Source of the DNA: DATATB01 sp036268995
GTDB lineage: Bacteria > Planctomycetota > Planctomycetia > Pirellulales > PNKZ01
Reading direction: 5' to 3'
DNA length: 64,000 nt
Assembly (NCBI GenBank): GCA_036268995.1
Contig: DATATB010000187.1
Coordinates: 1-64,000 of the forward strand
Below the pieces are notes generated by a model that saw only the letters and a list, made by a program, of their open reading frames with translations, made no database searches and was not told where the DNA came from. This document shows, in pieces, positions 24,456-33,366 of the stretch. The stretch's first letter is position 1. Each line of letters starts with the position of its first letter. Both the position numbers and the translations under genes were made by a program.

Positions 24456-26480
24456 ATGCGGCGGGCGTGCTGGATCGCAATCGCTCTGACGGCCTGCCTG
24501 GCACCGCAATTGGCGGCGGATGCCCCGCGGCCGGCTGCCGATGATGGGCCCCCGCCGATTGCCACACGGCAGAATGTGTTCGCCATCCCGTTTCGCGTCG
24601 ACAACAACGGCGGCGGCAAGCAAGCGGCCGAGGTGCAATTGCACCTCTCGGTCGACGGCGGCGCGAGCTGGCAATTGGCCAGCCGAGTGCCGCCCACGGC
24701 CGGTCGTTTCAAATTCACCGCGCCGCGCGACGGGCAATACTGGTTCATGGTGCGCACGCTCGATCAACAAGGCGTGCTGCGGCCGAAAGGCCCACCGGTG
24801 GCCGAACTGAAAGTCATCGTCGATACCACAGCTCCCGTCCTGGAGCTCAAAGGGCAGCGCGGCAAGGCGGGCGAACTACGGGCGCAATGGCGAATCCGCG
24901 ACGCCTTTCTACGGGCCGACAGCCTGAAGATCTCGTATCGGGCCACGGCCAGCAGCGATGCCTGGCAGCCGGTGGCCACCGATCCGCTCAAAACCGAGCC
25001 CGGCACCGGATTCGTGGTCGGTGAGGCTACCTGGTGGCCGAGCATGTCCGACGCCAGTGTCACCGTTCGCGCCGAAGTGGCCGATCTGGCCGGCAACGCG
25101 ACGACCAGTCAAGCGCGGCTCGATGTGCTGCCGTCTGTGGTCAACGCACCGCCGGGCGCCGCGCCGCCACCGCAGATTCTGCCGCTGCCGCCGACCGAAG
25201 AAGTGGGCCCTGGCCCCACGGCCGGCATGCTGCCCATGCGGCCGTTGCCTTCGTTTGCCGATTCCCAATTCGCCAGTCCACAGTCGGCCTGGCCCCCGCA
25301 AGCCGGCGGCGCGGGCCCTTCCACGGCGACCAAGATGAGGCCGCAAGAACCGGCCGTGTCGTGGCCGGCGCAAAAGATGGCCGAGCCGTTGGTGCAGGCC
25401 GAAGCTGCCACGCCGCCGCCGAAGATGCCGACGTCGTTTCCCAATGCCGCGCCCCCGGCCGAACAATTGCCGGTACCACAAGCGACAGGACCAGCGGAGT
25501 CCGCCGCCGGCCCGGTCGCGACGAAGCGCACCACGCGTCTTTCAGGTCGGGTTGTCGCGCCGCCCGAGGCGATTCTTCCGCCCCCGGCCATCGATCCCAA
25601 CGCGCCCAAGCCGCTTGCCAAACTGGACCCCAAACAGCCGGCAGTTCCGCCGCTCGAGCCCACAAGCGAACCCAAGTTCGCTCAGACGCCCCCTCCGGCC
25701 GCCGATTCGCAGTCGAAGCCGAATGCGACGAAGCCGCAAGCCATCGGGCCGCGTGCCACCGGGCCGGCCTTGGGCGGCGAGCGCGAAGCGCCTCCCCCGC
25801 TGGCGAACACCCTGCCACCCGGCGTACGCCCGCGAATGGTCAATACGCGGCGCTTCGAGTTGGGCTACGACGTCGACTCCGTCGGCTCCGACGGCATCAG
25901 CAAGGTCGAACTATGGGGCACGCGCGACGGTGGCCGGACCTGGCAGTGTTTCGGCGCCGATAGCGATACCCGCAGCCCGTTTCCCGTGCGCGTCGATGGC
26001 GAGGGCCTGTACGGCTTTCGGATGATCGTGGAAACCACCAGCGGCTTGCGGGGCATGACGCCGCGATCGGGCGAATTGCCTGACATCTGGGTCGGCGTCG
26101 ACACGACCAAACCGGCGGCCCGGCTCGTGACGACCGAGCCACGTCCGGCCTTGAAGACCACGGAAGTCTTTGTGCGCTGGGAGGCCGACGACCAGATGTT
26201 GGCGCCGCGGCCCGTCACGCTGCTGTTCAGCCCCGAGGCGTCCGGTCCTTGGACCGTGCTGGCCTCCGGTCTGGAAAACTCGGGCGAGTATCATTGGCGC
26301 ATCGACGCACGCATTCCGGATCGCATTTTTATCCGGTTGGAAGTTCGCGACGAAGCGGGCAATGTCGCCGCTGCCGAATCGCGTGAGCCGATCACAATCG
26401 ATCGCATCCGGCCGCAGGGGCGCATTCTCGACGTGCGTCCCATCGGCGAAGCCCGGCAGCGCCCCGCCACGCTCCGCTGA
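24456..26480 (+). CDS. Secreted protein with Ig-like ends and proline-rich middle
   Basis: The start at 24456 (MRRACWIAIALTACLAPQL) gives a signal peptide and follows a GAAGGA ribosome-binding site. The 674-residue product has beta-rich N-terminal segments (QLHLSVDGGASWQLASRVP, EVADLAGNATT). A low-complexity Pro/Ala-rich stretch follows at about residues 220-460. The C-terminal region repeats the N-terminal style (ELWGTRDGGRTWQCFG, LEVRDEAGNVAAAE). The GGxxW motifs resemble Asp-box or Ig-like repeats. No enzyme motif is visible; a periplasmic or surface structural role is likely. Just downstream is a four-armed GTAGCGGAA repeat. Confidence 0.8.
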   Translation: MRRACWIAIALTACLAPQLAADAPRPAADDGPPPIATRQNVFAIPFRVDNNGGGKQAAEVQLHLSVDGGASWQLASRVPPTAGRFKFTAPRDGQYWFMVRTLDQQGVLRPKGPPVAELKVIVDTTAPVLELKGQRGKAGELRAQWRIRDAFLRADSLKISYRATASSDAWQPVATDPLKTEPGTGFVVGEATWWPSMSDASVTVRAEVADLAGNATTSQARLDVLPSVVNAPPGAAPPPQILPLPPTEEVGPGPTAGMLPMRPLPSFADSQFASPQSAWPPQAGGAGPSTATKMRPQEPAVSWPAQKMAEPLVQAEAATPPPKMPTSFPNAAPPAEQLPVPQATGPAESAAGPVATKRTTRLSGRVVAPPEAILPPPAIDPNAPKPLAKLDPKQPAVPPLEPTSEPKFAQTPPPAADSQSKPNATKPQAIGPRATGPALGGEREAPPPLANTLPPGVRPRMVNTRRFELGYDVDSVGSDGISKVELWGTRDGGRTWQCFGADSDTRSPFPVRVDGEGLYGFRMIVETTSGLRGMTPRSGELPDIWVGVDTTKPAARLVTTEPRPALKTTEVFVRWEADDQMLAPRPVTLLFSPEASGPWTVLASGLENSGEYHWRIDARIPDRIFIRLEVRDEAGNVAAAESREPITIDRIRPQGRILDVRPIGEARQRPATLR

Positions 26481-26486
26481 GCGCGT

Positions 26487-26637
26487 TGTAGCGGAATTCG
26501 TGAGAACTCCGGCGGGCAGTTATAGCGGAATTCGTGAGAATTCCGACAGCGGCAAACCGACGCCAAGCCTTCGGAATTCTCACGACTTCCGCTACATCAA
26601 TAGGCCTTCGGAAGTCTCACGGCGTCCGCTACATCAA
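26487..26637. repeat. Four-armed GTAGCGGAA(T/G)TC repeat cluster
   Basis: Two forward arms (GTAGCGGAATTCGTGAGA type) and two inverted arms (TCTCACGACTTCCGCTAC type) are packed between the secreted protein gene and holA. The same arms occur at 10568-10645 and 31310-31334. Confidence 0.82.
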
Positions 26638-26728
26638 TCGCAGCCACTGGTGGCCGTGGCCGCGCACTCGATATATTGCCGGGCACGCTTTCGAATGTTC
26701 TTCGGCCGCTGATGCCCCTTTCACACCG

Positions 26729-27784
26729 ATGCCCGAAACTCTGACTGCGCTCGAAATCCTGGCCGACGATTCGGCTTTGGGCACGGTGCCGGCCGTCGTG
26801 GCGGTATTCGGCGACGAGGCGTTCCTCAAGCGCGAGGTGCGGCAGCACGTTGAGCGGGCCGTGCTGGGCGGCGACGACGCGGAAATGTCGTTGACCAGGC
26901 TTTCGGGCGACAAGCTCGAACTCCGCGACGTGCTCGACGAACTCTCCACGATGGCCCTGTTCGGCAGCGGCCGGCGGCTGGTGTGGATCGAAGAGGCCGA
27001 CGACTTTGTCAGTCGGTATCGAGGGGAATTGGAAGACTACGTGTCGCGACCCAGTTCCGGCGGCGTGCTCGTGCTGGACGTGGCAAGCTGGCCGACCAAC
27101 ACGCGCTTGGCCAAGAGCGTCAGCGCAACCGGCCTGGCCATCGATTGCAAGCCGCCGGCCGCCAACTCGGTGCTCAAGTGGCTCGTGGCCTGGGCCCGCC
27201 AGCGCCACGGCGCGCAGCTCGACCGCCGCGCCGCCGAAGAACTGCTGGAAATGATCGGCCCCGAATTGGGCCTGTTGGATCAGGAGCTGGCCAAGCTGGC
27301 CTCGGCCGCCTCCGACAACAAGATCACCAGCCAACTGGTCGACGAGCTGGTCACCGGCGGCCGGGCCAAGACCACTTGGGAAATGCTGGATGCGGCCGCT
27401 TCGGGCGATGCCCGCACGGCGCTGGCACAACTCGACCAACTGCTGCGGGCCGGCGAGAACCCGATCGGCTTGCTCGCCCAGATGGGTTCGAGCCTGCGGC
27501 GCTTTGCCGCCGCGACCCGAGCCATCGAAGCAGCCGAGCAAGCGGGCCGGCGCATGAATGTCCGTTCGGCGCTGGAGTCCGCGGGCTTCAAACCGTTTCT
27601 GCTAGGCAAGGCCGAGGGACAGCTCAAAAAGCTGGGACGCCAGCGCGGCGGTCAGTTGCTGCGCTGGCTGCTCGAGGCCGATCTCGGGCTCAAAGGCGCC
27701 AGCTCGGCATCCGGCCGAGTCGTGCTCGAACAATTGGTCGTACGCCTCTCCGACGCGGCCGATCCGAGGAACGCGAAAGGGTAA
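26729..27784 (+). CDS. holA: DNA polymerase III subunit delta (HolA)
   Basis: HolA is the wrench subunit of the clamp loader that opens the beta clamp. The start at 26729 (MPETLTALEILADD) excludes the upstream repeat, and the product is 351 residues, as expected. Recognisable segments are VFGDEAFLKREV near residue 27, FGSGRRLVWIEEAD, and the C-terminal collar region with LDQELAKLASAA, TWEMLDAAASGDARTAL and LGKAEGQLKKLG. It has no operon partner on the same strand. A weak intrinsic terminator follows at 27807-27836. Confidence 0.9.
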   Translation: MPETLTALEILADDSALGTVPAVVAVFGDEAFLKREVRQHVERAVLGGDDAEMSLTRLSGDKLELRDVLDELSTMALFGSGRRLVWIEEADDFVSRYRGELEDYVSRPSSGGVLVLDVASWPTNTRLAKSVSATGLAIDCKPPAANSVLKWLVAWARQRHGAQLDRRAAEELLEMIGPELGLLDQELAKLASAASDNKITSQLVDELVTGGRAKTTWEMLDAAASGDARTALAQLDQLLRAGENPIGLLAQMGSSLRRFAAATRAIEAAEQAGRRMNVRSALESAGFKPFLLGKAEGQLKKLGRQRGGQLLRWLLEADLGLKGASSASGRVVLEQLVVRLSDAADPRNAKG

Positions 27785-27806
27785 TGCAAAGTGATGAGTA
27801 AATAGC

Positions 27807-27836
27807 GTTCGGTTTCAAAACCGGACCGCATTTTTT
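27807..27836 (+). terminator. Intrinsic terminator after holA
   Basis: GTTCGGTTT and AAACCGGAC form a 9-pair stem (one G-U pair), with TTTTTT four bases downstream. Confidence 0.55.
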
Positions 27837-27972
27837 CTAGCGCCAAGATCATCTGTTTGATAGGCGCGGGCCAGAACGGCTAATTAAAATGGCGACGGTT
27901 CCGAGCCGGGATCGATTTCCGTGTTGGTGCAGATGCGGAAATGCCGGCTGACAAGATTCTGGAGATACCGCC

Positions 27973-28581
27973 ATGCGACGTCCCTTGCTTGTTCTCGCGC
28001 TGCTCGTCTGCGTCGGATCCATCGTGCTCGCCGATGACCCATCGATTATCTTCTCGGACGATTTCTCCACCCTCGATCCGGCGTGGGGCGGCGCCAACAA
28101 TAATTTGCGCGTCGACGGAGGGAATATGGTCATGCAACCCGACGCGCAGAGTAGCTATACCACGCTCTACTCGGGCAACAATTTCAATGATATCGATGCC
28201 ACGATTACTGTGACTCAAACCGACGGCATGAACGATGAACCGGCTGGCATCGCCTTCTGGGGCACCGATACCGACAACTTTTACGTCGCGAATTTTCAGA
28301 CCGACGGAAGTTTTGCGGTGGGACGCAATGAGAATGCGAAATGGCTCTTTCCGGTCAGTTGGTCAACCCAAGCCGCCGTCAAGAAGGGCCTGAACCAGGC
28401 TAACGAATTGCGCGTGGTTGCCAAAGGCAAGACGGCCACCGTATACATCAACGGCACGCAAGTCACCAGCTTCAAGGGTTTCCCGCCCGATGGCGGCAGC
28501 CAAATCGGCATCCATTCCGAATCAGGCGCCAAGGTCTATACCTGGAAGTTTTCGAATCTCGTCGTGCGCACGCCAAAGTAG
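27973..28581 (+). CDS. Secreted DUF1080-like / concanavalin-like protein
   Basis: The 202-residue protein has a signal peptide (LLVLALLVCVGSIVLA) and then a beta-sandwich-like sequence starting DDFSTLDPAWGG. It continues with GIAFWGTDTDNFYVANF, VYINGTQVTSFKG and IGIHSESGAKVYTWKFSNLVV. This layout resembles the DUF1080 (3-keto-disaccharide hydrolase) and laminin-G-like folds common in planctomycetes. The substrate is unknown. A GGAG ribosome-binding site precedes the start. Confidence 0.8.
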   Translation: MRRPLLVLALLVCVGSIVLADDPSIIFSDDFSTLDPAWGGANNNLRVDGGNMVMQPDAQSSYTTLYSGNNFNDIDATITVTQTDGMNDEPAGIAFWGTDTDNFYVANFQTDGSFAVGRNENAKWLFPVSWSTQAAVKKGLNQANELRVVAKGKTATVYINGTQVTSFKGFPPDGGSQIGIHSESGAKVYTWKFSNLVVRTPK

Positions 28582-28753
28582 GCGATGCGTCGACTCGGGC
28601 ACTGGCAGCACACTGCTGTCACTGGGTAGCAAGCAAGCGTGAATTCCACCCTTGCTGGCCCCGGGGGTTTCTCTTATTCTCCCGCGTCCCTGCGCCGGCC
28701 CATGAGCGGCCGGCGCCGGGACGTCACTTCGCTTCGTTCGGGGCCACGGACTT

Positions 28754-30172
28754 TTGGGTTCAGCCTTGCACTCCGCTGGCGGCCAGCGGGGTTTCAGCCC
28801 CATTTGGACACTGACCTTGTTCAATCGCGCAATCATCTGTGGCTGCCTCGCGTGCCTGGTGCCGGCCGCAGACGGCTGCGCGGGCCGCCATAAAGCCACG
28901 CCGCCGCCACCGGCCGGCACGGAGACTTCGTCCGCTCCGCCGGCCGCGCCGGCAAACTCCCCGCCTGCCACCGATACCGCGGCCAGCCGCGCGGGCGACT
29001 TGAACCGCATGATGGGCGAACTGCAGGCGCTGGGCACACTCGATCCAAAAGCCTTGGATCAGTTGCTCAAGGACTTGCAACAAACCGATCCGGCCCTGTG
29101 GCCGCAAGTCATGCAGGTGTTCCGGGCGTCGGTCGCCTATCGGCAGCGCATGCAGGCCCGCGACGCGGCCATCGCCAAAGCCGACGCCAAAGGCACTGCG
29201 GCCTCCGCCGCCGACCCCACGGCGCTGACCGTCGCTAACCCCGCCACCGCTTCGCCTCCCGAGGCCGCCAGCGGCCATCAGCCGGCGCCGCTCGACGGCA
29301 CGCTGACCGTGGCGGCGCAGCCGGCTGCCACGCCCGCTGGGGCAACCACCTCGCACGCTCAAGCTGCTGGCGCCGTTGCCACCACCGCCACAGCGTCCAC
29401 TAAGGCTGGCGAAAGTCTCCCGGCCGGCGCCGTGCGGCAAGTGTCCTACGAAGAGCCGGTCTCCGGCGATTCGCAGCAACTCATGATCAAGACCATTCAA
29501 GCCTTGGAAAACGCGGCGGACGATGGAAATCCCTCGGCGCATACTGCCCAGCAAGTCTATTTGCGAATGCTCTATCTGGCAGCCGGCCGGCGCGACGACG
29601 CCATGAAGCCCATTGCCGGACTGCCAGCAAATGAACAGGAGTTCTGGTCCGAGCAATTGTTCGGCTTGTCGACGTACCTGGACGCCAACCGTTCGCCCGA
29701 CGCCCGGCGCCGCGCCGCCGAAGCCCGTGTGCATCTGAACAATGCCGCCAGCCATTTGAGCGAGACCGGCGAGTTGCTCGTGCGGAACCTGGCCTTCTGC
29801 ACCGAGGTACACAGTTACGGCGTGTTCACGCCGTTTGCCAGCCAGGAGTTCAGGCCCGGCCAGCAGGTGATCTTGTATGCCGAAGTTGAGAACTTCAAAA
29901 GCGAGTCGACGCCCAAGGGCTTTCATACGGCGCTCAAGAGCAGCTACCAAATTTTCGATCAGCAAGGTCGCCGGGTGATGCAGCACGACCTGGGAACGAC
30001 CGAGGAGCATTGCCGCAACGGCCGGCGCGACTATTTTATTCGCTACTTCCTCACGGTCCCCGGGCGAATCTATGATGGGACCTATACCCTGCATCTGACG
30101 ATCGAAGACACGCTCGGCCGCAAGATCGGCCAGTCGACGATCGACTTCACGGCAAAAGAAAAAGAGAAATAA
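28754..30172 (+). CDS. Hypothetical lipoprotein-like protein
   Basis: The first ATG gives 472 residues, but a TTG at 28817 would start just before the hydrophobic segment AIICGCLACLVPAADGC, which resembles a lipoprotein signal with a terminal cysteine; I consider that start more likely. An Ala/Pro/Thr-rich stretch (to about residue 220) leads to a conserved-looking C-terminal domain (TIQALENAADDGNPS, AGRRDDAMKPIAGLP, YGVFTPFASQEFRPGQQV, YDGTYTLHLTIEDTLG). I do not recognise the family. It is followed 10 bases later by the flavin oxidase gene. Confidence 0.75.
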   Translation: MGSALHSAGGQRGFSPIWTLTLFNRAIICGCLACLVPAADGCAGRHKATPPPPAGTETSSAPPAAPANSPPATDTAASRAGDLNRMMGELQALGTLDPKALDQLLKDLQQTDPALWPQVMQVFRASVAYRQRMQARDAAIAKADAKGTAASAADPTALTVANPATASPPEAASGHQPAPLDGTLTVAAQPAATPAGATTSHAQAAGAVATTATASTKAGESLPAGAVRQVSYEEPVSGDSQQLMIKTIQALENAADDGNPSAHTAQQVYLRMLYLAAGRRDDAMKPIAGLPANEQEFWSEQLFGLSTYLDANRSPDARRRAAEARVHLNNAASHLSETGELLVRNLAFCTEVHSYGVFTPFASQEFRPGQQVILYAEVENFKSESTPKGFHTALKSSYQIFDQQGRRVMQHDLGTTEEHCRNGRRDYFIRYFLTVPGRIYDGTYTLHLTIEDTLGRKIGQSTIDFTAKEKEK

Positions 30173-30182
30173 GCTCCCGACG

Positions 30183-31313
30183 ATGGCCGGCTACGATGTA
30201 ATCGTCCTGGGGATCGGCGGCATCGGCAGCGCGGCGCTAGCGGCACTGGCGCGCCGCAAGCAGCGCGTGCTGGGGCTCGATCGCTTTGCACCCGGCCACG
30301 ATCGCGGCAGTTCGCACGGCCAGACGCGCATCATCCGCCAGGCGTACTTCGAGCATCCCGACTACGTGCCGCTGCTGCTCGACGCCTATGACGGCTGGCG
30401 CGAGCTCGAAAGCCGCACCGGCCAGCGCCTGTACTACGAAGTCGGCCTGCTGCAAGTCGGCCCGGCCGAGGGCCTCGTGCTGTCGGGCGTGCTGGCCAGT
30501 GCACGCGAGCACAACCTGGATGTGGAAACGCTCGGCCCGCGCGACATCACGGCCCGCTATCCCGGCTTCCGCTCGCGGCCCGACATGCTGGGCGTGTTCG
30601 AGCGCCGGGCCGGCTACCTGCTGGTCGAAGCCTGCGTGCGGGCGCATATCGCCGATGCCGTGGCAGCCGGCGCCGAGTTCCGCAGCGAGGTTGCGATCGG
30701 CTGGCGCGTTACCAACTCGGGCGGCGTCGAAGTGGAAACCGAGGGGGGCCGATATCAGGCCGATCGGCTGGTGATCGCGGCCGGAGCCTGGGCCGGCGCG
30801 CTGCTGGCCGACATGCGGCTGCCGCTGGAGGTCGTGCGTAAGCCGCTCTATTGGTATTCGACGGCCAGCGACGCCTATCTGCCCGCGCGCGGCTGCCCCA
30901 CGTTTTTGTTCGACGCGCCGGAGGGCATTTTTTACGGCTTCCCGCAACTCGGGCCTGAAGGCATCAAGCTTGCCGAGCACACCGGCGGCAAGCCGGTCCC
31001 CGATCCGCTTACCCTCGACCGGCAGATCGATCGCAGCGACCAGCAACGCGTCGAGAACTTTCTGGCCGAATATCTGCGCGGCGCCACGACCGTTTGCAAT
31101 CGTCATGCGGCGTGCATGTACACGCTCACGCCCGACCGCCATTTCGTCGTCGATCGACACCCGCGGCACAAGCAGGTGGTTTTCGCCGCCGGGCTATCGG
31201 GCCACGGATTCAAGTTCGCGCCAGTGCTCGGCGAAGCACTCGCCCAACTCTCAGTCGATGGTCGCAGCACACTGCCGATCGGCTTTCTATCGGCTGCTCG
31301 ATTTGCCACGTAG
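30183..31313 (+). CDS. solA: Monomeric sarcosine / N-methyl-L-tryptophan oxidase-like flavoenzyme
   Basis: This 376-residue FAD enzyme oxidises N-methylated amino acids. The N-terminal dinucleotide motif VIVLGIGGIGSAA is at about residues 6-18, followed by DRGSSHGQTRIIRQAYFEH, typical of MSOX/MTOX. The cysteine in ACMYTLTPDRHFVVD matches the residue that carries covalent FAD in the family, and AGLSGHGFKFAPVLGE closes the FAD site. Exact substrate is not predictable. It lies 10 bases after the preceding gene on the same strand. Confidence 0.88.
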   Translation: MAGYDVIVLGIGGIGSAALAALARRKQRVLGLDRFAPGHDRGSSHGQTRIIRQAYFEHPDYVPLLLDAYDGWRELESRTGQRLYYEVGLLQVGPAEGLVLSGVLASAREHNLDVETLGPRDITARYPGFRSRPDMLGVFERRAGYLLVEACVRAHIADAVAAGAEFRSEVAIGWRVTNSGGVEVETEGGRYQADRLVIAAGAWAGALLADMRLPLEVVRKPLYWYSTASDAYLPARGCPTFLFDAPEGIFYGFPQLGPEGIKLAEHTGGKPVPDPLTLDRQIDRSDQQRVENFLAEYLRGATTVCNRHAACMYTLTPDRHFVVDRHPRHKQVVFAAGLSGHGFKFAPVLGEALAQLSVDGRSTLPIGFLSAARFAT

Positions 31314-31334
31314 CGGAAGTTGTGAAACTTCCGG
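31310..31334. repeat. Single arm of the GTAGCGGAA repeat family
   Basis: The segment reads GTAGCGGAAGTTGTGAAACT and overlaps the stop codon of the solA-like gene (TAG within ACGTAGCGG). Confidence 0.6.
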
Positions 31335-31379
31335 CGCTGAACCCAACTAGCCGGCACATTCATGTGCCGTAACTTGTCG

Positions 31380-31940
31380 TCACGGCACGGCCACTTTCCA
31401 ACTGGGGCTGGCCGCATCGTCCGTTTGCCCCCGAGCGGGCGACGTCACGCCGGGCTCTTCGCCCTGATGTGTGGTGACGTCCGGTCGGGGCTCGGCCGGC
31501 AGGCTTTCGCTCATCGAGTGATGCAACAGCCCTTCGGCAATCAATCCCAAGCCGGCGGTTATGGCCAATCGGGCCAACGGGCGACGCCGAGTAATGCCAT
31601 AGATGAGCAGCAACGAGCCAACCGTGCCACTGAGCAGCCGCGATTGGCTGCGCCACGGCGACGAGAGATGTTCTTCGTCCAAGGCCGATAGCCGAAGTTG
31701 CGCAGGCGTTTCGCCCAGCACCGAGCCCAAGAGCCAATGGCCGACCTGCTGCACCTGATTGGCCAGCGCACAGCCGGTGGCCACGACGGCTCGATCCGCT
31801 TCGTCGCCCAGACTAGCGCCCACTTCGAGCAACTCGCGGCGAAGCTTCGATCGCCGGGCGGCGCCGCGCTCAGGATCGAACAAAAATAGCGCTCCGGCGC
31901 CCAGTGCCGCGCCTTTCAAGAAACTCAAGACGTGTGCCAC
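31380..31940 (-). CDS. Hypothetical membrane-associated protein (YtxH-like N-terminus)
   Basis: The 186-residue protein begins FLKGAALGAGALFLFDPERGAARRSKLRREL, a hydrophobic helix followed by a DPxRG-type basic stretch seen in several small envelope proteins. A second hydrophobic region (GTVGSLLLIYGITRR and AITAGLGLIAEGLL, about residues 105-140) follows. The C-terminal 45 residues are polar and low in structure. No enzyme motif is visible. It converges with solA. Confidence 0.65.
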   Translation of the reverse strand: MAHVLSFLKGAALGAGALFLFDPERGAARRSKLRRELLEVGASLGDEADRAVVATGCALANQVQQVGHWLLGSVLGETPAQLRLSALDEEHLSSPWRSQSRLLSGTVGSLLLIYGITRRRPLARLAITAGLGLIAEGLLHHSMSESLPAEPRPDVTTHQGEEPGVTSPARGQTDDAASPSWKVAVP

Positions 31941-32196
31941 GGTGATACTCCCTTCCTAGCTGTATGAAGATCGCGCACCCAGGCCGGCAAACACGCAGCC
32001 TCCTCTGCCGATAGTCTAGCACCGGCCGGGCGATGATCGATCCAATCGGTTTAAATCAACTCGTACTGCAAAAATCGCGCCCGCCGCTGGGACCGCCAGG
32101 CGGCCGCTGGTATGATGAACCACTGCTTTAGCGGAGCGAGGCGATGTTTTCGGACCCCTTGTCGCGGTGATCCAAGGTAGGAGCCAACGGCAAACG

Positions 32197-32556
32197 ATGA
32201 AAACGGAAAAAATACAAGAGTTCCGGCGCCGGCTGCTCGAACTGCGTGCCCGGCTGGTCCGCGAAGTCAATCAGTTGATCGAGTCGCTCCCCAACGAGGG
32301 GCAGCCGGTCGGCGAGATATCGCACATCCCCAGCCACAATGCCGACCGCGACAGCGACGGGGTCGACAAAGAAGTGGCACTGGTCCAAAACGAAGAAGGA
32401 CTGCTCGAAGCAGTCGCCGCGGCGCTGGCGCGGATCGAAGCGGGAACCTTCGGCACCTGCGAAGGCTGCCAAGGCAACATCGCCGTCGAACGCCTGGACG
32501 CGCTGCCCTACGCGCCGCTGTGCATCGCCTGCGCCCAGCGCGGCGTGCAGGTTTGA
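32197..32556 (+). CDS. TraR/DksA-type zinc finger protein
   Basis: The start at 32197 gives a 119-residue protein. A long helical N-terminus (LLELRARLVREVNQLIESLP) resembles the DksA coiled coil. A C4 zinc finger follows at the C-terminus (CEGCQGNIAVERLDALPYAPLCIACA). The DksA tip acidic residues are not clearly conserved. It probably binds RNA polymerase through the secondary channel, by family analogy. A GTAGGAG sequence lies 13-20 bases upstream. It converges on the eda gene across an inverted repeat that could terminate both. Confidence 0.88.
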   Translation: MKTEKIQEFRRRLLELRARLVREVNQLIESLPNEGQPVGEISHIPSHNADRDSDGVDKEVALVQNEEGLLEAVAAALARIEAGTFGTCEGCQGNIAVERLDALPYAPLCIACAQRGVQV

Positions 32557-32568
32557 ATCGGCAGTTTA

Positions 32569-32668
32569 GGATCGACCGAAGAATAACTTCTCCGCAACTC
32601 CTCGCCCCTTGCGGGAGAGGGTAGGGCGAGGGGCCGGGAAAAACGGAAGTTATTCTTCGGTCGATCCT
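32569..32668. repeat. Convergent-gene inverted repeat (AGGATCGACCGAAGAATAAC)
   Basis: The arm AGGATCGACCGAAGAATAAC (32569) is mirrored by GTTATTCTTCGGTCGATCCT (ending 32668). Between them is an inner CTCGCCCC...GGGCGAGGGG palindrome. It lies between two convergent genes and reaches the eda stop codon, so a bidirectional terminator role is likely. Confidence 0.8.
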
Positions 32669-33324
32669 TATTTGCCGGCGGCTGCCCGCGTCTCGCGGAC
32701 GATCTTCACATACTGCGCGGCCAGCGTGCGAATCCGCTCGAAATCGCCGCCGGCCACCGCGGCCGGTTCCACGAGCGAACTGCCAATTCCCAGTGCGCAC
32801 GCGCCGGCCTTAAGAAAATCGGCCGCCGTTTGCAGGTTCACCCCGCCGGTGGGCATCAGCCGAATCTGCGGCAGCGGGCCATGCACGGCCTTGAGATACG
32901 CCGGGCCGGTAATGTCCGACGGAAACACCTTGACGATATCGGCTCCCGCCTGCCAGGCCGCCAGAATTTCGGTCGGAGTCAACGCACCGGGCATGACCAG
33001 CTTGTCGTAGCGGCGGCAAAGCTGGATCACCTCCGTATTCACGACCGGCGACACGATGAACTGGGCTCCGGCCAGCAAGGCGATCCTCGCCGTCTCGGTA
33101 TCGAGCACCGTGCCGGCGCCCAGCAGCACGCGATCGCCCAACCGGGCGGCCACTTGCTCGAGCACGCGATGCGCCTGCGGCACGGTAAAGGTCACTTCCA
33201 GCACGTCCACACCGCCAGCCACCAGGGCCTCGGCCACGTCGACCAGCAGACTGCCGTCGGGTGCCCGAATGATCGCCACGATGCCGCTGGTGAGAACGCG
33301 CTGGAGCGGTTGCGTTGTTTGCAT
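32668..33324 (-). CDS. eda: 2-dehydro-3-deoxy-phosphogluconate (KDPG/KHG) aldolase
   Basis: Eda cleaves KDPG to pyruvate and glyceraldehyde 3-phosphate. The 218-residue protein has VAIIRAPDG at about residue 16, LEVTFTVPQA with the catalytic glutamate, GAGTVLDTETA, and the Schiff-base lysine in DIVKVFPSD. The phosphate-binding LMPTGGV and ALGIGSSLV complete the site. Length is normal. No 6-phosphogluconate dehydratase is adjacent, so it may serve sugar-acid catabolism more generally. Confidence 0.94.
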   Translation of the reverse strand: MQTTQPLQRVLTSGIVAIIRAPDGSLLVDVAEALVAGGVDVLEVTFTVPQAHRVLEQVAARLGDRVLLGAGTVLDTETARIALLAGAQFIVSPVVNTEVIQLCRRYDKLVMPGALTPTEILAAWQAGADIVKVFPSDITGPAYLKAVHGPLPQIRLMPTGGVNLQTAADFLKAGACALGIGSSLVEPAAVAGGDFERIRTLAAQYVKIVRETRAAAGK

Positions 33325-33366
33325 GGATATTGATTCGCAACGGGTGATGTTTGAGTGTCCGGCCGG

